63,299 nucleotides of DNA. It comes from JAIQFL01 sp035295745. GTDB taxonomy: Bacteria; Acidobacteriota; Terriglobia; Bryobacterales; Bryobacteraceae. The position numbers and the translations under genes were made by a program. Location of the stretch: positions 1-63,299 of the forward strand of contig DATGIL010000031.1 of assembly GCA_035295745.1 (NCBI GenBank). Direction: 5' to 3'. The notes beneath the pieces are model-generated. The model was not told the origin of the DNA. It saw nothing but the letters and a program-made list of their open reading frames with translations, and did not search any database. Below are positions 46,056-55,288 of this stretch, one piece after another. Position 1 is the stretch's first letter. The number at the start of each line of letters is the position of its first letter.

Positions 46056-46178
46056 AATTGCTCCTTAATATTGTTTAAAACGTGTTGTTTGTGGAGCACG
46101 CACTCACGCGTGCGAGGCCGGCACTCCTGCCATCGCGGCCCTTCTTCCCACCTTCCGCACGGAATCGACGTCGAACCC

Positions 46179-46763
46179 TTATCCCTTGCCCGGCAAGGGA
46201 TGCGCCACCACAACCAGTCGATGCGGCCGCCCCCCCGGCGCCGATTCATCGTGATACCGTGCTGCCAACCCAGCCACCACACCCGCCAACTCCCGGCTGA
46301 ACGCAGCCCGATCCGCAGCCGATCGAAACCGGATCACGGTATCCACCGACAGTGTCGGCAGCCGCTTGTCGAGTTCCTCAGATTTCCCCAGCAGCGCCTT
46401 CACCTCGCGCACAATCCTTGCCGCCAGCGCGATCAGATAGCTTGCCGACAGGCGGTCCACAGTACGACCCGGGTCCGCCGCCACAGCTCCCATCGCCGCA
46501 GGCGACACGATGTACGATGCCGCCGTTGCTACCATCAGTCTCTCGGTCAGTCCACCCCACGCCCGCTCTTTCGCCACCTGTACCAAGTGATGTTCTTCGA
46601 GCGTCCGCAAGTGATAGTTAATCTTCTGCCGTGCGATCCCCAATCGCCCCGCAAGCGTCGCGGCCGAAGCCGGTTCCGCCAGCTCGGAGAGGAGACGGGA
46701 CCTGGTAGGATCGAGCGCCACCACCGCGGCCGCCGGATCGTCGATCACCTCAACAGCATGCAT
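46179..46763 (-). CDS. ArsR-like winged-helix regulator
   Basis: A 194-residue regulator. The winged helix spans about residues 18-75 (LDPTRSRLLSELAEPASAAT, LAGRLGIARQKINYHLRTLE, EHHLVQVAKERAWGG), followed by a C-terminal region with a conserved FRSAADRAAFSRELAG helix. It has no Cys metal site, so it is not a metal sensor. It lies 123 bp upstream of the SRPBCC gene and is probably co-transcribed. A perfect inverted repeat covers its own -35 region, predicting autoregulation. Confidence 0.85.
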   Translation of the reverse strand: MHAVEVIDDPAAAVVALDPTRSRLLSELAEPASAATLAGRLGIARQKINYHLRTLEEHHLVQVAKERAWGGLTERLMVATAASYIVSPAAMGAVAADPGRTVDRLSASYLIALAARIVREVKALLGKSEELDKRLPTLSVDTVIRFRSAADRAAFSRELAGVVAGLAARYHDESAPGGRPHRLVVVAHPLPGKG

Positions 46764-46771
46764 TCTGGCCT

Positions 46772-46800
46772 ATTAAAGCATTGACAAAGTTATTTGTCAA
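46772..46800 (-). promoter_or_regulatory. arsR promoter with palindrome over the -35, leaderless geometry
   Basis: TTGACAAA (46781-46788) and TTTGTCAA (46793-46800) are perfect 8-bp inverted repeats 4 bp apart. On the minus strand the distal half gives the -35 TTGACA (46800-46795), and TTTAAT (46777-46772) lies 17 bp further as the -10. Only 8 bp separate it from the ATG at 46763. Confidence 0.65.
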
Positions 46801-47362
46801 TATGCGAGCGGTCGTTAAAAATGACCGGGGCGGCGCTCGCATCGGCATGATCCTGCTAACCTGCCGCCCATTCTATCCACCTGGATAGACCGCGTCCCAT
46901 GCCAATGCTAAGCGGGCGGAGCAGCACTCCTTAAAGTTGTCTACCTCGGTCGTGTCTCGCAGCCGGCAGACCCTGCGTTTCTCGCTTCTGGAATGCGACT
47001 GCGATCAAAGTATTGCCCCAAGCGCTTTGCACGCGGTCCGGATTGGGAAGTCCGATTCCGGCGGGGTGCCCAACACTTTCGCGCAAAGACCGCAACGTGG
47101 TGCCAGCGCCCCTGTCGAAACTCCCGACGCCAGCGATGCAGCCCGTTGGCTGTATCGAAAGACAGAAAACACCGCTTGCTTACGCGCGCGGCTCGTAGGC
47201 GAGGAGATGCCCAGAAGGGTCGTGATGCGGCAAACAGGAACGTTTGCGCCTACAGCTGGGGTCGACCTCCAACTCCCGCGCGCTACTCCCTATGGAATGA
47301 AAGTTGAGTCTTAACTGTTTGGTCCAAAAGTGAGGCAAATCCACCGGGTATCTTCGTGGCGA
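46801..47362. other. Intergenic region with two inverted repeats and both repeat families
   Basis: No credible gene in about 560 bp. A nested hairpin GCGAGC-GGTC...GACC-...GCTCGC spans 46804-46840. A perfect inverted repeat TCTATCCA-cc-TGGATAGA lies at 46872-46889. A family 1 core lies at 47173-47195 and a family 2 second hairpin at 47227-47250. Confidence 0.6.
47173..47250 (+). repeat. Family 1 core followed by family 2 hairpin
   Basis: CGCTTGCTTACGCGCGCGGC then TCG (47173-47195), and 31 bp later GCGGCAAAC-aggaa-CGTTTGCGCC (47227-47250). Both families thus sit side by side, 113 bp from the histidine kinase stop codon. Confidence 0.8.
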
Positions 47363-49012
47363 TCATTCGGGGGATGTGACGCGGATCAGGACAGCCGCCA
47401 ACTCGGCAGGATGGATCGGCTTAGGCAGGTAGTCGTCCATCCCGGCGGCGCGGCACCGGGCCTGGTCACCGGTCATGGCGTGGGCAGTTATAGCGACGAT
47501 TGGCGCATGGCGCCCGGATAGGATCTCGCGCTGCCTGATCGCGGCTGTCGCCTCCCATCCATCCATACCAGGCATTTCGACGTCCATGAGGATGGCATCG
47601 AACGATTTTTGATCAAAGGCATCCAGAGCTTCGCGGCCATCTCCGACTGCGGTTACGGAGTGCCCCTGTTTCGCAAGCATCGACGAAACAACCTTGCGGA
47701 TTACAACGTTGTCCTCGGCGAGCAGGATCGAGAGGGGGCGCGATTCGCGGGCTCGTTCAGCGGAAGCGGAGTGGCCCTGCGGCGCGGCGACAGCGGGTGC
47801 CGGGATTGTGAAGGAAAAAGTGCTGCCGCGACCCTCTTCGCTTTCCAGTTGAAGCTTCCCGCCCATGGCTTCGACCAGTCGCCTGGCAATCGCGAGCCCC
47901 AAGCCCGTGCCTCCATAGATGCGGGCGACGGAGCGGTCCGCCTGGGAAAAGGCTTCGAAGATGACAGCCTGGCGGGCAGCCGGTATGCCGGGGCCGGTGT
48001 CCCGAATTGAGAAAGTGAGGCCGGTCGTGGGGCCATCGCCTCTCGGAAAGACTTCCAGTACAACCCGGCCCGCAGCCGTAAACTTCACCGCATTCCCGAG
48101 CAGATTGACCAGTATTTGACGTAAGCGGGGCCCGTCGAGGAGGACGGCGGGAGGAACCGCCTCGTGCACGCGAGCCTCCAGGTGTAGGCCTTTGCGAGCA
48201 GACGCGAACGCGAGCGTGCGCGTAACTTCATCCAGGAAAGAGCGGAGAGACAGCGGGCGAACGTCCAATTCCAGCCTTCCGGACTCGACCTTCGAAAGGT
48301 CCAGAATGTCATTGATCAGAGACAGAAGAGAGTCGGCGGAGACGCGGATGTTTTCGACACACTCGAGTTGCTCGGTGCTGAGCGGAGTGCCCAGGAGGAG
48401 CTCGGAAGTGCCTAATACGCCCGCGATCGGTGTCCGAATGTCATGGCTCATACTGGCGAGGAACATGCTCTTGATGCGATTGGCCGCGTCCGCCTTTTCA
48501 GTGGCGGCCCGCAACTCCGCCGCGGTACGGCGGAGTTCGAGGAGCTTCATAACCTGGCGGGAAAGTGCGCGCAACGCCTGGATTTGGTCTGGGCACAAAG
48601 TGCGTGGAGAATGATCGATCGCACATAGCGTACCGAGCGGGAACTCATCCGGAGTAACAAGCGGGACGCCAAAGTAGAACCGGATATTTGGTGGACCGAC
48701 GACAAGGGCGTTGTCGGCAAACCGGCCCTCACGAGTGGCGTCCTCTACCATCAGCGGCTGGTCGGGAGTGAGGATTGCATGAGCACAAAAGGCCAACTCC
48801 CGCGGAGTTTCGACTGCGGCAAGGCCGACTTTTGATTTGAACCACTGCCGGTCGCGGTCGATCAGGCTGATCAGAGCGATTGGCGTTTTAGCGATATGGG
48901 CGGCGAGAAGTGTGATATCGTCATAGGCCTGCTCCGCCGTGCTGTCGAGGACGTCGTAGCGACGGAGAGCTTGGAGGCGAAGCTCTTCGTCGGACGGGAT
49001 TTCCGCTTTCAT
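47363..49012 (-). CDS. GAF-hybrid histidine kinase/response regulator
   Basis: A 549-residue cytosolic protein. An N-terminal GAF domain (about 10-160: RRYDVLDSTAEQAYDDITLL; IALISLIDRDRQWFKSKVGL) is followed by a coiled linker, the HisKA dimer helix with FLASMSHDIRTPIAG (phospho-His), the HATPase with NLLGNAVKFT, DTGPGIP and GGTGLGLAI, and a C-terminal receiver domain with DAILMDVEMPGMDG (phospho-Asp) and the Lys in YLPKPI. No output regulator lies next to it; a phosphotransfer partner must be elsewhere. A gap of about 400 bp to the next gene shows nothing clear. Confidence 0.93.
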   Translation of the reverse strand: MKAEIPSDEELRLQALRRYDVLDSTAEQAYDDITLLAAHIAKTPIALISLIDRDRQWFKSKVGLAAVETPRELAFCAHAILTPDQPLMVEDATREGRFADNALVVGPPNIRFYFGVPLVTPDEFPLGTLCAIDHSPRTLCPDQIQALRALSRQVMKLLELRRTAAELRAATEKADAANRIKSMFLASMSHDIRTPIAGVLGTSELLLGTPLSTEQLECVENIRVSADSLLSLINDILDLSKVESGRLELDVRPLSLRSFLDEVTRTLAFASARKGLHLEARVHEAVPPAVLLDGPRLRQILVNLLGNAVKFTAAGRVVLEVFPRGDGPTTGLTFSIRDTGPGIPAARQAVIFEAFSQADRSVARIYGGTGLGLAIARRLVEAMGGKLQLESEEGRGSTFSFTIPAPAVAAPQGHSASAERARESRPLSILLAEDNVVIRKVVSSMLAKQGHSVTAVGDGREALDAFDQKSFDAILMDVEMPGMDGWEATAAIRQREILSGRHAPIVAITAHAMTGDQARCRAAGMDDYLPKPIHPAELAAVLIRVTSPE

Positions 49013-49418
49013 TGGAATTGGTATTGTAACGCGGGCTACCCGAGGTTTCTGTCAAATACGGGGGAATCCACTGTTTCGCTTCGCCAGAACGGAGGCCTGA
49101 TTTGGGGTAACCCACCACGGGGTTGGGCGCTGATTCGAAAGGCTAGCGCGATGGGCGAGACCAAGATCGCTCGCCACACCTTCCGGCAGCCGACATCGCC
49201 ACCTTTGCCTACCCAACGGCGGCAAGCTGAAAACGCACAGGAGATGACTGGGCGCGAATCAGCGAAGACTATGGGGCGCTATGAATCGCGGGAGGGAGGC
49301 TCCTCCATCGCTCCCCGCTTGCCGAATCAGCCTGCCTTCAGTCCACCGGTTGACTAATGCCAATGTTAAATTACTAAAGATGAAAAACGTTGCTCCCCAC
49401 GGGCAGTGCGCTGCGCAA

Positions 49419-50654
49419 ATGAATCTGGTGGTTTGGCGATACGTCGGGGCCGTACTGAGCATCGTCTCACTTGTATCGGTCGGGAGCGGATGCGCACGCC
49501 ACCGCGTACAACCTGTCGTCTCCGAGGTTCTGCTCGCCAACGATCAACATAAGGATAGAATCCTGCGTGGGATCTACCCAGGCGAAGGTGGATGGAGATG
49601 GACCGCTCCCTCTTTCGCTTTCGCGCTGGATCCGCCTCAAGCCGCCAAAACGTTTCTGGAGCTGGACTTTACCGTTCCCGAAGAGTTGATGGAGAAAAAC
49701 TCCGAAGTCACGCTTGTGTGTAAGGTGAACGGCCTCGAGGTGACGCGGCGAAGTTATCGGAAGCCCGACCGTTACCTTCTGGCGTCGCCGGTGCCGCCCG
49801 ATGCCCTCAAACGGCTGCCGGCAGAAGTGGAATTCACCGTGGACCGCTCCGTTTCAGATCCCGGCAAGGGACGGCCCTTGGGTCTGATCGTGGTGTCGGC
49901 GGCCCTGAAGGAGTTCGAGCAGACTGCCGAGTTTCGGGATGCCCAACTGGCGGAATCGCACAAGGCCTACGAAAACGTGCTGAAGCATCGCGATCTGCAA
50001 ATACCGCCCGAGAAGCAGGGCGAGCTCATGAAGTTGTTCCACTCTCTACCGATCTGGGAGAGCCTTTGGTTCCAGAACGTGCGGATCATCAAGAACCCAC
50101 TCGATCTTTGGATGCTGCAGCAGATTGCCTACGAGATCCGCCCGGATTTCGTGATTGAAACCGGGACGTGGTATGGCGGATCGGCGCTCTATTGGGCCCA
50201 CACTTTGAATGGCATGGGCCTGGAGAATGCTCGTGTTCTGACGGTCGACATTCAGGATCTTACCGGGCAGGGAGCCTCGTCGAACCCGCTTTGGAAAAAA
50301 TACGTGGAGTTCTCTCTCGGCAGTTCCATCGACCCTGCGATCGTTGCGAAGTTCGCCCACCGGACGAAGAATTCGCGGACGATCGTCAATCTGGACTCGG
50401 ACCACTCAATGCATCATGTACTGAATGAGCTGCGGGCATATGCGCCAATGGTGACCCCGGGAAGTTACATCGCTGTAGAAGATACACACCTGGACGGTGT
50501 TCCCACTCATCCGGAACAGGGTCCGGGACCGATGGCTGCGGTTCTACAATTCCTGGCCGAGAACCACGAATTCGAACAGGATTTGAGCCGGGAAGCGATG
50601 GTGATGACGTCCTACCCCGGCGGTTGGCTGCGGCGCAAGCCGAAGAGCCCGTAG
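49419..50654 (+). CDS. CmcI-like methyltransferase-fold protein with lipoprotein-like N-terminus
   Basis: From ATG 49419 the protein starts VVWRYVGAVLSIVSLVSVGSGC (Cys25 as possible lipid site; the lipobox is weak), 411 residues. Upstream ATGs at 49380 and 49281 are in frame, so the start is uncertain. Residues about 30-190 are an unknown beta-rich domain (FLELDFTVPEELMEKNSEVTL). Residues about 200-410 match the CmcI/rhamnosyl-O-methyltransferase family: FVIETGTWYGGSALYWA, VLTVDIQD, IVNLDSDHSMHHVLNELRAY and PGSYIAVEDTHLDG. In the family these bind SAM and a metal in the cytosol; an export signal is unexpected. Confidence 0.8.
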   Translation: MNLVVWRYVGAVLSIVSLVSVGSGCARHRVQPVVSEVLLANDQHKDRILRGIYPGEGGWRWTAPSFAFALDPPQAAKTFLELDFTVPEELMEKNSEVTLVCKVNGLEVTRRSYRKPDRYLLASPVPPDALKRLPAEVEFTVDRSVSDPGKGRPLGLIVVSAALKEFEQTAEFRDAQLAESHKAYENVLKHRDLQIPPEKQGELMKLFHSLPIWESLWFQNVRIIKNPLDLWMLQQIAYEIRPDFVIETGTWYGGSALYWAHTLNGMGLENARVLTVDIQDLTGQGASSNPLWKKYVEFSLGSSIDPAIVAKFAHRTKNSRTIVNLDSDHSMHHVLNELRAYAPMVTPGSYIAVEDTHLDGVPTHPEQGPGPMAAVLQFLAENHEFEQDLSREAMVMTSYPGGWLRRKPKSP

Positions 50655-50810
50655 TGACTGCGAGGCATTGCCAGGCCCGTTTAATGTGAACTCACGGTGG
50701 ACTCTGTGATGGTAGCGGGCAACAATCTCGTTCCCGCAGCCATCCCCAATGAGCCGCAATGACGGTTTTGCCAGGCCCGGCACTACCTTCACACCAGTTG
50801 CCAAGGGAAT

Positions 50811-50863
50811 CGACTTGAAAGAGCCGCGCGGCATCGCTTGCCAACGCGCGCGGCTCCAAGTCG
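50811..50863. terminator. Mini family 1 element forming a strong hairpin between convergent genes
   Basis: CGACTTG (50811-50817) pairs with CAAGTCG (50857-50863), and GAGCCGCGCG (50821-50830) with CGCGCGGCTC (50847-50856). The loop GCATCGCTTGCCAACG carries the family 1 core. It lies 8 bp from the stop codon of the second TonB receptor, ideal for a bidirectional terminator. The gap 50655-50810 also holds two copies of GCCAGGCCCG. Confidence 0.75.
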
Positions 50864-50871
50864 AGGGGACG

Positions 50872-53800
50872 TTAGAAACTCAGCTTCGCGCCGAGTTGGA
50901 AAGCTCGGGGCCCGCCCGAGCCAAAGGTCTGATTGACGCGCTGGGTCGGCTGGCCAAACGCGAAGGTCTGCGCGGCCGGATTGGCATTCTTCGTGTCCAA
51001 GGTCATCGAGTAGCCGCTCAAATTGGCAATGTTGAAGGCGTTGAAGACCTCCCCGAACACCGCGAGTTTGGCGCGTTCTTTGTAGCGGAACACTTTGGTG
51101 ACACGGAAATCCTGACTGAAACTGGGGTCGCCGAACTGATAGTCCGAGGGCAGGATCAGGGGATTGATGGTGCCTCCGTTGGCGTTCTTCTGGCCTGCAT
51201 AGGTGGAGTTGAAGGCGTTCACGGCATTGGTCAGTTGCGCCTTGCTGCATCCTGCATTGAGACATCCGTAGGCCAGTCCCGGAAGGGGTTCATTGCTGCC
51301 GGCCGGCACGGTACCGGGCAGATCGAGGCTGCCGACGCTCGGTGTCGAAGGTGTGCGGCTAATGAACGAGGAGTTGACGCTGATGGTGAATCCGCCGCGC
51401 AAGTCGACCGTACCGGCCACGTTGAGATTGTGGTGCGGCAGATACTCGCCGTACCCGGCCATCCAGTTGGTGTCGTCCCAGACGGTCTCGCTGAGTCCTT
51501 TCTGCAACGCGTATGACGCAGTGAACTGGAAGTGATTCTGGTATCGCTTCGTCAGCTTGACGAGGAGCCCGTCATAGACCGCTCGCCCCTGGTCGGTCCA
51601 GAAGGTGATGGTGCCCGAAGAGCATTCGATGCCGGGAACGAAGACTTCATTGGAGGCGCATTTGCGGATCACTGGGGTTTGCACGCCGTTGATGTAGCGG
51701 TTGAACAGGTTCTGGTCGACTTCGCCGAGGCTGACATTTTCGCCCTGGCGGCGAGCCCAATCTGCCGTGAGGATCATGCCCTTGCCGAGATCGCGCTGAA
51801 CGCCAATAGAGGTCTGATAGCTGCGTGCCAAGGGGAAGTGAGTAGGATAGATCTCGACGCCCTGCTTGGCGATGTCGATGCCGCTGACGCTGTAGGCGCC
51901 GCTGGTTTGCGGATTGGCGGGCGCCAACTGTGCCTGAATGCCGGGCAACTCCTGGTTAACCAGGTTAACGAACTGCCCGATCGTCATGTTGTACAGAGCA
52001 TTCAAACTGAGATTCGCGCCCACGGGAAGCGGTGCATTTCCGGCGGCGAAGTTAATGATGCCTGGATAGATGTTGGTGAAGGCACTGGCGGCCAAGGTGC
52101 TGCGTCCGTCGCCGGGAGGGCCGATTACCGGGGCTTCGCGCAGCTTGTAATACCCGGGCGTGCTGTCCCAATAGATGCCGGCGCCGCCGCGAATCACGGT
52201 CTTGTTGTCCTTGAACGGGTTCCAGGCGAAGCCTACCGCAGGCTGGAACTCCTTCGTGTTATTCACCGTGGGTCCGAGATTGTCGGAGCCCGTCCCGAGG
52301 ATCGGGGCGAGATACTGCGGCTTCGGAAGGTTGGAATTGTAGAAGCCCTTCTGCGCATTCCAGCCCAGTCCGTAATTGAACGTGAAGCGCTGCGAGATCT
52401 TCCACGTGTCCTGAAAATATGCCCGGTATTGATCGTAGTAGCGCTGCGAATCGTAGCCATAGGGAGCCGGGGTGCTGACCGACCCTACGCCAACGCCGCT
52501 GAAGATGCTGCTGGCGATGTTCAATACGGGCAGATTCAGCACATCAGCGTCGGTTTTCAGAACGGTGGGAAGCGTCGGGAAGTAAAGAGGAGTCGCGGCG
52601 CCAAATATGCCCCGGATGTAGCTGGGCGAATATGCGCCAACGCACATGGGTGTGCAGAATCCCCAGAGTCCAGCCGACTTACTGGGATTCAGATCGCCGC
52701 CGAAGCGAATCCGGTGTGTGCCCTTTTGCCAGGTGAGGCTCTCGATGACTTCAAAGCGGCGGGTATTGCGGCCCTGCGGCGCGTTGAAATTCGGACCCAC
52801 TGCCGGCATGTTCGAACCGAAGAAGGTGAACACGTTGGGCAGACTTCCCGCTACGCATGCGCCAGTGCAGTCCGACGCGACCGACGGGACGTTGTGGTTC
52901 CCCCAGTAGTTGTACTGGAAGCGCAGATCGTTCACCACCGAGGGCTTCAGGGTGCTGGTCAGTCCGATGATCGCCTGGTCGGCCCAGTTGGTGTTGTGGG
53001 CCCAATTGGACGGGTCGCCGAATTCGAGAGACTGGCCGAAACCGGAATTGCCATCGTGCGAGTAACGCAGGAACAGCGCGTGTTTGTCGGTGAGCCGGTC
53101 GTCCATGCGGATGCTGAGCGTCTTCCCGATGTAGGGGCTGCCGTAAGTACCGCTGATGAGCGCAAAGGCGGGATCGGTGCTCTGAACCGAGAGCGCCTGC
53201 ACCTGGTTCATGTACTCGTAATTGAAAAAGAAGAACAGCTTGTCCTTCTTCAACGGTCCGCCCAAAGTGAAGCCGGGATTGCGGCGCGCGAAGAATGGAT
53301 TGGGGTCCGCCGGGTTGCGGGCCAATCCGGGATAGGCCGCCATGTTGTGATCGCGGTAGAAGAAGTAGCCGTCTCCGTGATAGGTGTTGGTGCCCGAGCG
53401 AGTGACCACGTTGACGGCGCCGCCTGCGGCAATTCCCGTAGACAGGTCAAAATTCACTGAGGACAACTGGAATTCCTGAACCGTCTCCTGCGAGATGTTC
53501 ATGGAGGACATGCCCCCGCCGACATCGATATTGTCGGAGACGTTGCCTCCGTCCAGCGCGAACAAAGTGCGGTTGCCCGCACCGAGAACACTGACGGTGA
53601 ACAAGGTGTTGAACTGGGCTACCGATCCCGATGCAATCGTCACGCCGGGTTCGAGTTTCGCCAGTTGGGCGTAGTTTCGGCCGTTGAGCGGCAGATCCTC
53701 GATGTTGGCGCGCTGGATCACTCCCTCGATGGTATGCGAATCGTAGTTGATTCCGGCGGCGGCGGCGGCTTCGACGTTGACCACTTCGGTCGCGCCCCCG

Positions 53801-54129
53801 ATTTGCATCGGCAGATTCACAGATGTGGTGCTGCCCGCCTCCACCGTCGCAGTCCGGATCAGGGTTCGAAAGCCTGCCTGTTCGCAGCGCACCTGGTATT
53901 CGCCCGCGGGCAGGGCTGGTGCGCTGTAGTAGCCCTCCGTGCTGGCCAACGCGGTCCGGACAAAGTCCGTGTCTTTGTTGGTGATGGTGACTTTCGCGTT
54001 GGGAATGACCGCGCCGCTCTCATCGGTGACGGTTCCCGTAATGATCCCTGTTGGCGCCTGGGCGGCTAGTGGAAGGCTGCAAGCAGCCAGCGCACAGAAC
54101 AGCAACATCGACCTGGATGTTCCCCACAT
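50872..54129 (-). CDS. Oar-like TonB-dependent receptor with carboxypeptidase-regulatory N-domain
   Basis: ATG at 54129 follows AGGAGG by 7 bp. The 1085-residue protein has a signal peptide (MLLFCALAACSLPLAAQ), the carboxypeptidase regulatory-like domain (about 28-105: GIITGTVTDESGAVIPNAKV; LPAGEYQVRCEQAGF), plug (NIEDLPLNGRNYAQLAKLEP; AGGAVNVVTRSGTNTYHGDG) and barrel ending QLGAKLSF with C-terminal Phe. It imports an unknown substrate through the outer membrane. It is divergent from a TetR gene, with a TetR-type palindrome between, so regulation by that protein is possible. Confidence 0.93.
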   Translation of the reverse strand: MWGTSRSMLLFCALAACSLPLAAQAPTGIITGTVTDESGAVIPNAKVTITNKDTDFVRTALASTEGYYSAPALPAGEYQVRCEQAGFRTLIRTATVEAGSTTSVNLPMQIGGATEVVNVEAAAAAGINYDSHTIEGVIQRANIEDLPLNGRNYAQLAKLEPGVTIASGSVAQFNTLFTVSVLGAGNRTLFALDGGNVSDNIDVGGGMSSMNISQETVQEFQLSSVNFDLSTGIAAGGAVNVVTRSGTNTYHGDGYFFYRDHNMAAYPGLARNPADPNPFFARRNPGFTLGGPLKKDKLFFFFNYEYMNQVQALSVQSTDPAFALISGTYGSPYIGKTLSIRMDDRLTDKHALFLRYSHDGNSGFGQSLEFGDPSNWAHNTNWADQAIIGLTSTLKPSVVNDLRFQYNYWGNHNVPSVASDCTGACVAGSLPNVFTFFGSNMPAVGPNFNAPQGRNTRRFEVIESLTWQKGTHRIRFGGDLNPSKSAGLWGFCTPMCVGAYSPSYIRGIFGAATPLYFPTLPTVLKTDADVLNLPVLNIASSIFSGVGVGSVSTPAPYGYDSQRYYDQYRAYFQDTWKISQRFTFNYGLGWNAQKGFYNSNLPKPQYLAPILGTGSDNLGPTVNNTKEFQPAVGFAWNPFKDNKTVIRGGAGIYWDSTPGYYKLREAPVIGPPGDGRSTLAASAFTNIYPGIINFAAGNAPLPVGANLSLNALYNMTIGQFVNLVNQELPGIQAQLAPANPQTSGAYSVSGIDIAKQGVEIYPTHFPLARSYQTSIGVQRDLGKGMILTADWARRQGENVSLGEVDQNLFNRYINGVQTPVIRKCASNEVFVPGIECSSGTITFWTDQGRAVYDGLLVKLTKRYQNHFQFTASYALQKGLSETVWDDTNWMAGYGEYLPHHNLNVAGTVDLRGGFTISVNSSFISRTPSTPSVGSLDLPGTVPAGSNEPLPGLAYGCLNAGCSKAQLTNAVNAFNSTYAGQKNANGGTINPLILPSDYQFGDPSFSQDFRVTKVFRYKERAKLAVFGEVFNAFNIANLSGYSMTLDTKNANPAAQTFAFGQPTQRVNQTFGSGGPRAFQLGAKLSF

Positions 54130-54214
54130 GTAGACCTCCTGAACCCAGTGTGCATTTGGGCCACGGTTTACCCCCACCCACACTCGTTTCGCGGCCCCTC
54201 AGCGCATCGGAGCA

Positions 54215-54228
54215 ACCGACCGTTCGGT
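54215..54228. promoter_or_regulatory. TetR-type operator candidate (ACCGACC-GTTCGGT)
   Basis: ACCGACCGTTCGGT is a 14-bp inverted repeat with one mismatch, placed between the divergent TonB receptor and TetR genes. A similar site lies upstream of the beta-oxidation operon at 60826-60839. The gap 54130-54460 shows no gene; a TTGACA occurs near 54373 without a good -10. Confidence 0.6.
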
Positions 54229-54460
54229 GGAAAGATATATCAGACTTTGCACCCCGTGTCAACGAAATTGTAGGAACTACGGTCTCACTGAGCCTTTCCG
54301 AAATACTCGTTACACGAGAAACCGGCGGGCGTCGATTGACCTGTCACTCCCGGCGACTTTAGGGTCTGGTTGACAGATAAGGCTTTGACGTCGTACCGTC
54401 GGTCGAGGGGGTGCTTGCAACAGTCGTAAAGGGGCAGCTCTCAGGTTTCGAGGTGTTTCG

Positions 54461-55096
54461 TTGCAAAGAGTGATCAAACTGAAGGAGCCCATACCGACAT
54501 CGGGCAAGGGGAAGCGCGCCAGCAACGTCTATCGCGTGGCCGCCGAAATCATGTGCCGCAAGGGGTACGAAGCTACCTCAATGAACGACATCGCCGAAGC
54601 GGCCGGTCTCACGAAGGCGGGCATCTACCACTACATTCGCGGCAAAGAAGATCTGCTGTTCGGAATCATGACCTATGCGATGGATAACGTCGAACAGGGC
54701 ATCATCGCGCCGGCCATGGAGCAGACGGACGCCGAGCAGAGGCTGTACACGATCGTGGAACGCCATACCCGGAGCGTGCTGGAAGGCGTGGGCGCGATCA
54801 CGATCGTGCTCGAAGAGATGACCTCGCTCACTCCCCCGCACCGCAGGACGATCACGCAACGCAAGCGCGCCTACTTCGAATTCATTCGCCACACCCTCGA
54901 ACAACTCGCCTCAGAGGGGAAACTGCGCGACGTCAGTCCTACCTGCGCCGCGTTCAGCATCCTGGGGATGATTCTGTGGATCTCGCGCTGGTATCGCCGC
55001 GACGGCAAGATTACCTTGCAGCAGGTGATGAACGATTATCTGCAGATCGCGATGAGCGGAGTCTTGAAGTCGCCACGCTGTGTCACGGGGTGCTAG
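54461..55096 (+). CDS. TetR family regulator
   Basis: Listed from a TTG at 54461; a GTG nine bases later (54470) is equally possible. The 211-residue protein has the TetR HTH (about 25-70: YRVAAEIMCRKGYEATSMND, IAEAAGLTKAGIYHYIRGKE, DLLFGIM) and an all-helical ligand domain ending near residue 205. It matches the branch that controls fatty-acid or acyl-CoA use (PF17932-like C-terminus). Its neighbours are a TonB receptor and, convergent, the ligase of the beta-oxidation operon, which makes an acyl-CoA effector plausible. Confidence 0.88.
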   Translation: MQRVIKLKEPIPTSGKGKRASNVYRVAAEIMCRKGYEATSMNDIAEAAGLTKAGIYHYIRGKEDLLFGIMTYAMDNVEQGIIAPAMEQTDAEQRLYTIVERHTRSVLEGVGAITIVLEEMTSLTPPHRRTITQRKRAYFEFIRHTLEQLASEGKLRDVSPTCAAFSILGMILWISRWYRRDGKITLQQVMNDYLQIAMSGVLKSPRCVTGC

Positions 55097-55128
55097 AGCG
55101 GCAAGCGAATGAAGCGGGTTGGGCGACA

Positions 55129-55264
55129 CGCGAAAAGCGTCGAGAGGAGTCTCGACGCGGCAAACAGAAGTGTTTGCGCCACATCTGCCTGCGAAGGTTT
55201 ACCACGAATTTCTGACTCGGGATACCGATCTACGGCCCGGTCGCTTGCTTACGCGCGCGGCTCG
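55129..55264 (+). repeat. Family 2 double hairpin and family 1 core
   Basis: Stem 1 GCGTCGAGA-ggag-TCTCGACGC (55137-55158), stem 2 GGCAAACA-gaag-TGTTTGCGCC (55159-55180), then a family 1 core at 55242-55264 (CGCTTGCTTACGCGCGCGGC then TCG). They fill the convergent gap between the TetR and acyl-CoA ligase genes. Confidence 0.88.
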
Positions 55265-55288
55265 TAGCGCGCGGTTGGTAGCGCGCGA

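Noticed and set aside
46937..47314. 125-codon plus frame between arsR and the histidine kinase
   Set aside because: It runs through both repeat families and shows no domain or ribosome site.
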